This document shows, one piece after another, positions 5,414 to 5,459 of a stretch of DNA of 5,459 bases. The notes below the pieces were generated by a model, which was not told the DNA's origin, ran no database searches, and saw only the letters and a program-made list of their open reading frames with translations. The translations under genes were made by a program, and so were the position numbers. Positions within the stretch are counted from its first letter, which is position 1; every line of letters starts with the position of its first letter. Source of the DNA: Candidatus Cloacimonadota bacterium (GTDB taxonomy: Bacteria; Cloacimonadota; Cloacimonadia; Cloacimonadales; TCS61); NCBI GenBank assembly GCA_027064945.1, contig JAMOPB010000475.1, forward strand, positions 1 to 5,459. The letters run 5' to 3'.

Positions 5414-5459
5414 ATGAAAAATTTTAAAATGAAATGGAAGATGTTAATATCCTTTGGGA
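5414..5459 (+). CDS. Probable methyl-accepting chemotaxis protein (first 15 codons only)
   Basis: Only MKNFKMKWKMLISFG is visible before the window ends. A short basic N-terminus followed by M-L-I-S-F-G leading into a hydrophobic stretch is typical of MCP starts (K-x-K-x-x-L-x-x-F), and the position after cheA and an MCP remnant agrees. The near-perfect ribosome binding site makes this a genuine start. The protein identity rests on 15 residues and context, so another membrane sensor with a similar start, such as a histidine kinase, is possible. Confidence 0.55.
   Translation, partial: MKNFKMKWKMLISFG

Overview
This is an AT-rich bacterial chemotaxis locus with every gene on the + strand. Order: the 3' end of cheD (1-369), a membrane chemoreceptor/MCP (384-2057), a 229-bp gap, cheY (2287-2655), a small STAS-domain gene (2667-2954), cheA (2955-5123), a truncated receptor remnant (5232-5372) and the first 15 codons of another receptor (5414 to the window end). 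The mix of CheD, CheY, a STAS protein and a CheA with an unusual P2 region resembles chemotaxis clusters of Deferribacterota or the former Deltaproteobacteria. The low GC would suit a Deferribacter-like organism. That assignment is an inference from style, not a match.

The genes form one signalling pathway. The receptor binds CheA/CheW through a canonical hairpin tip, CheA autophosphorylates on His45, CheY is phosphorylated on Asp53, and CheD deamidates or demethylates receptors (or acts with CheC). CheW, CheR, CheB and CheC are not in the window. cheY, STAS and cheA are tightly packed (11 bp, then 0 bp) and are probably co-transcribed. cheD and the receptor are separated by only 14 bp.

The most unusual gene is the receptor at 384-2057. 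It has two N-terminal membrane helices with almost no extracytoplasmic sensor and no recognisable HAMP domain. In the HAMP position it carries four tandem repeats of about 40 residues. The first two are almost identical at DNA level, with four differences in 90 nt, all amino-acid changing, so the array looks recently expanded. Its returning signalling helix ends in a segment very like the CheY-P phosphatase helix of CheZ (FQDITRQ, Asp471/Gln475). An acidic linker and a short aromatic tail follow, encoded over a T7 run whose contraction would extend the protein with a similar S/E/G-rich tail. A receptor that also dephosphorylates CheY is therefore a testable hypothesis.

The end of the window holds what looks like an MCP gene collapsed by a large deletion: a strong ribosome binding site, MCP-type start and membrane helix, then a few residues resembling an MCP C-terminus. 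A new receptor gene follows with its own strong ribosome binding site. No RNA genes, CRISPR arrays or insertion sequences were seen.
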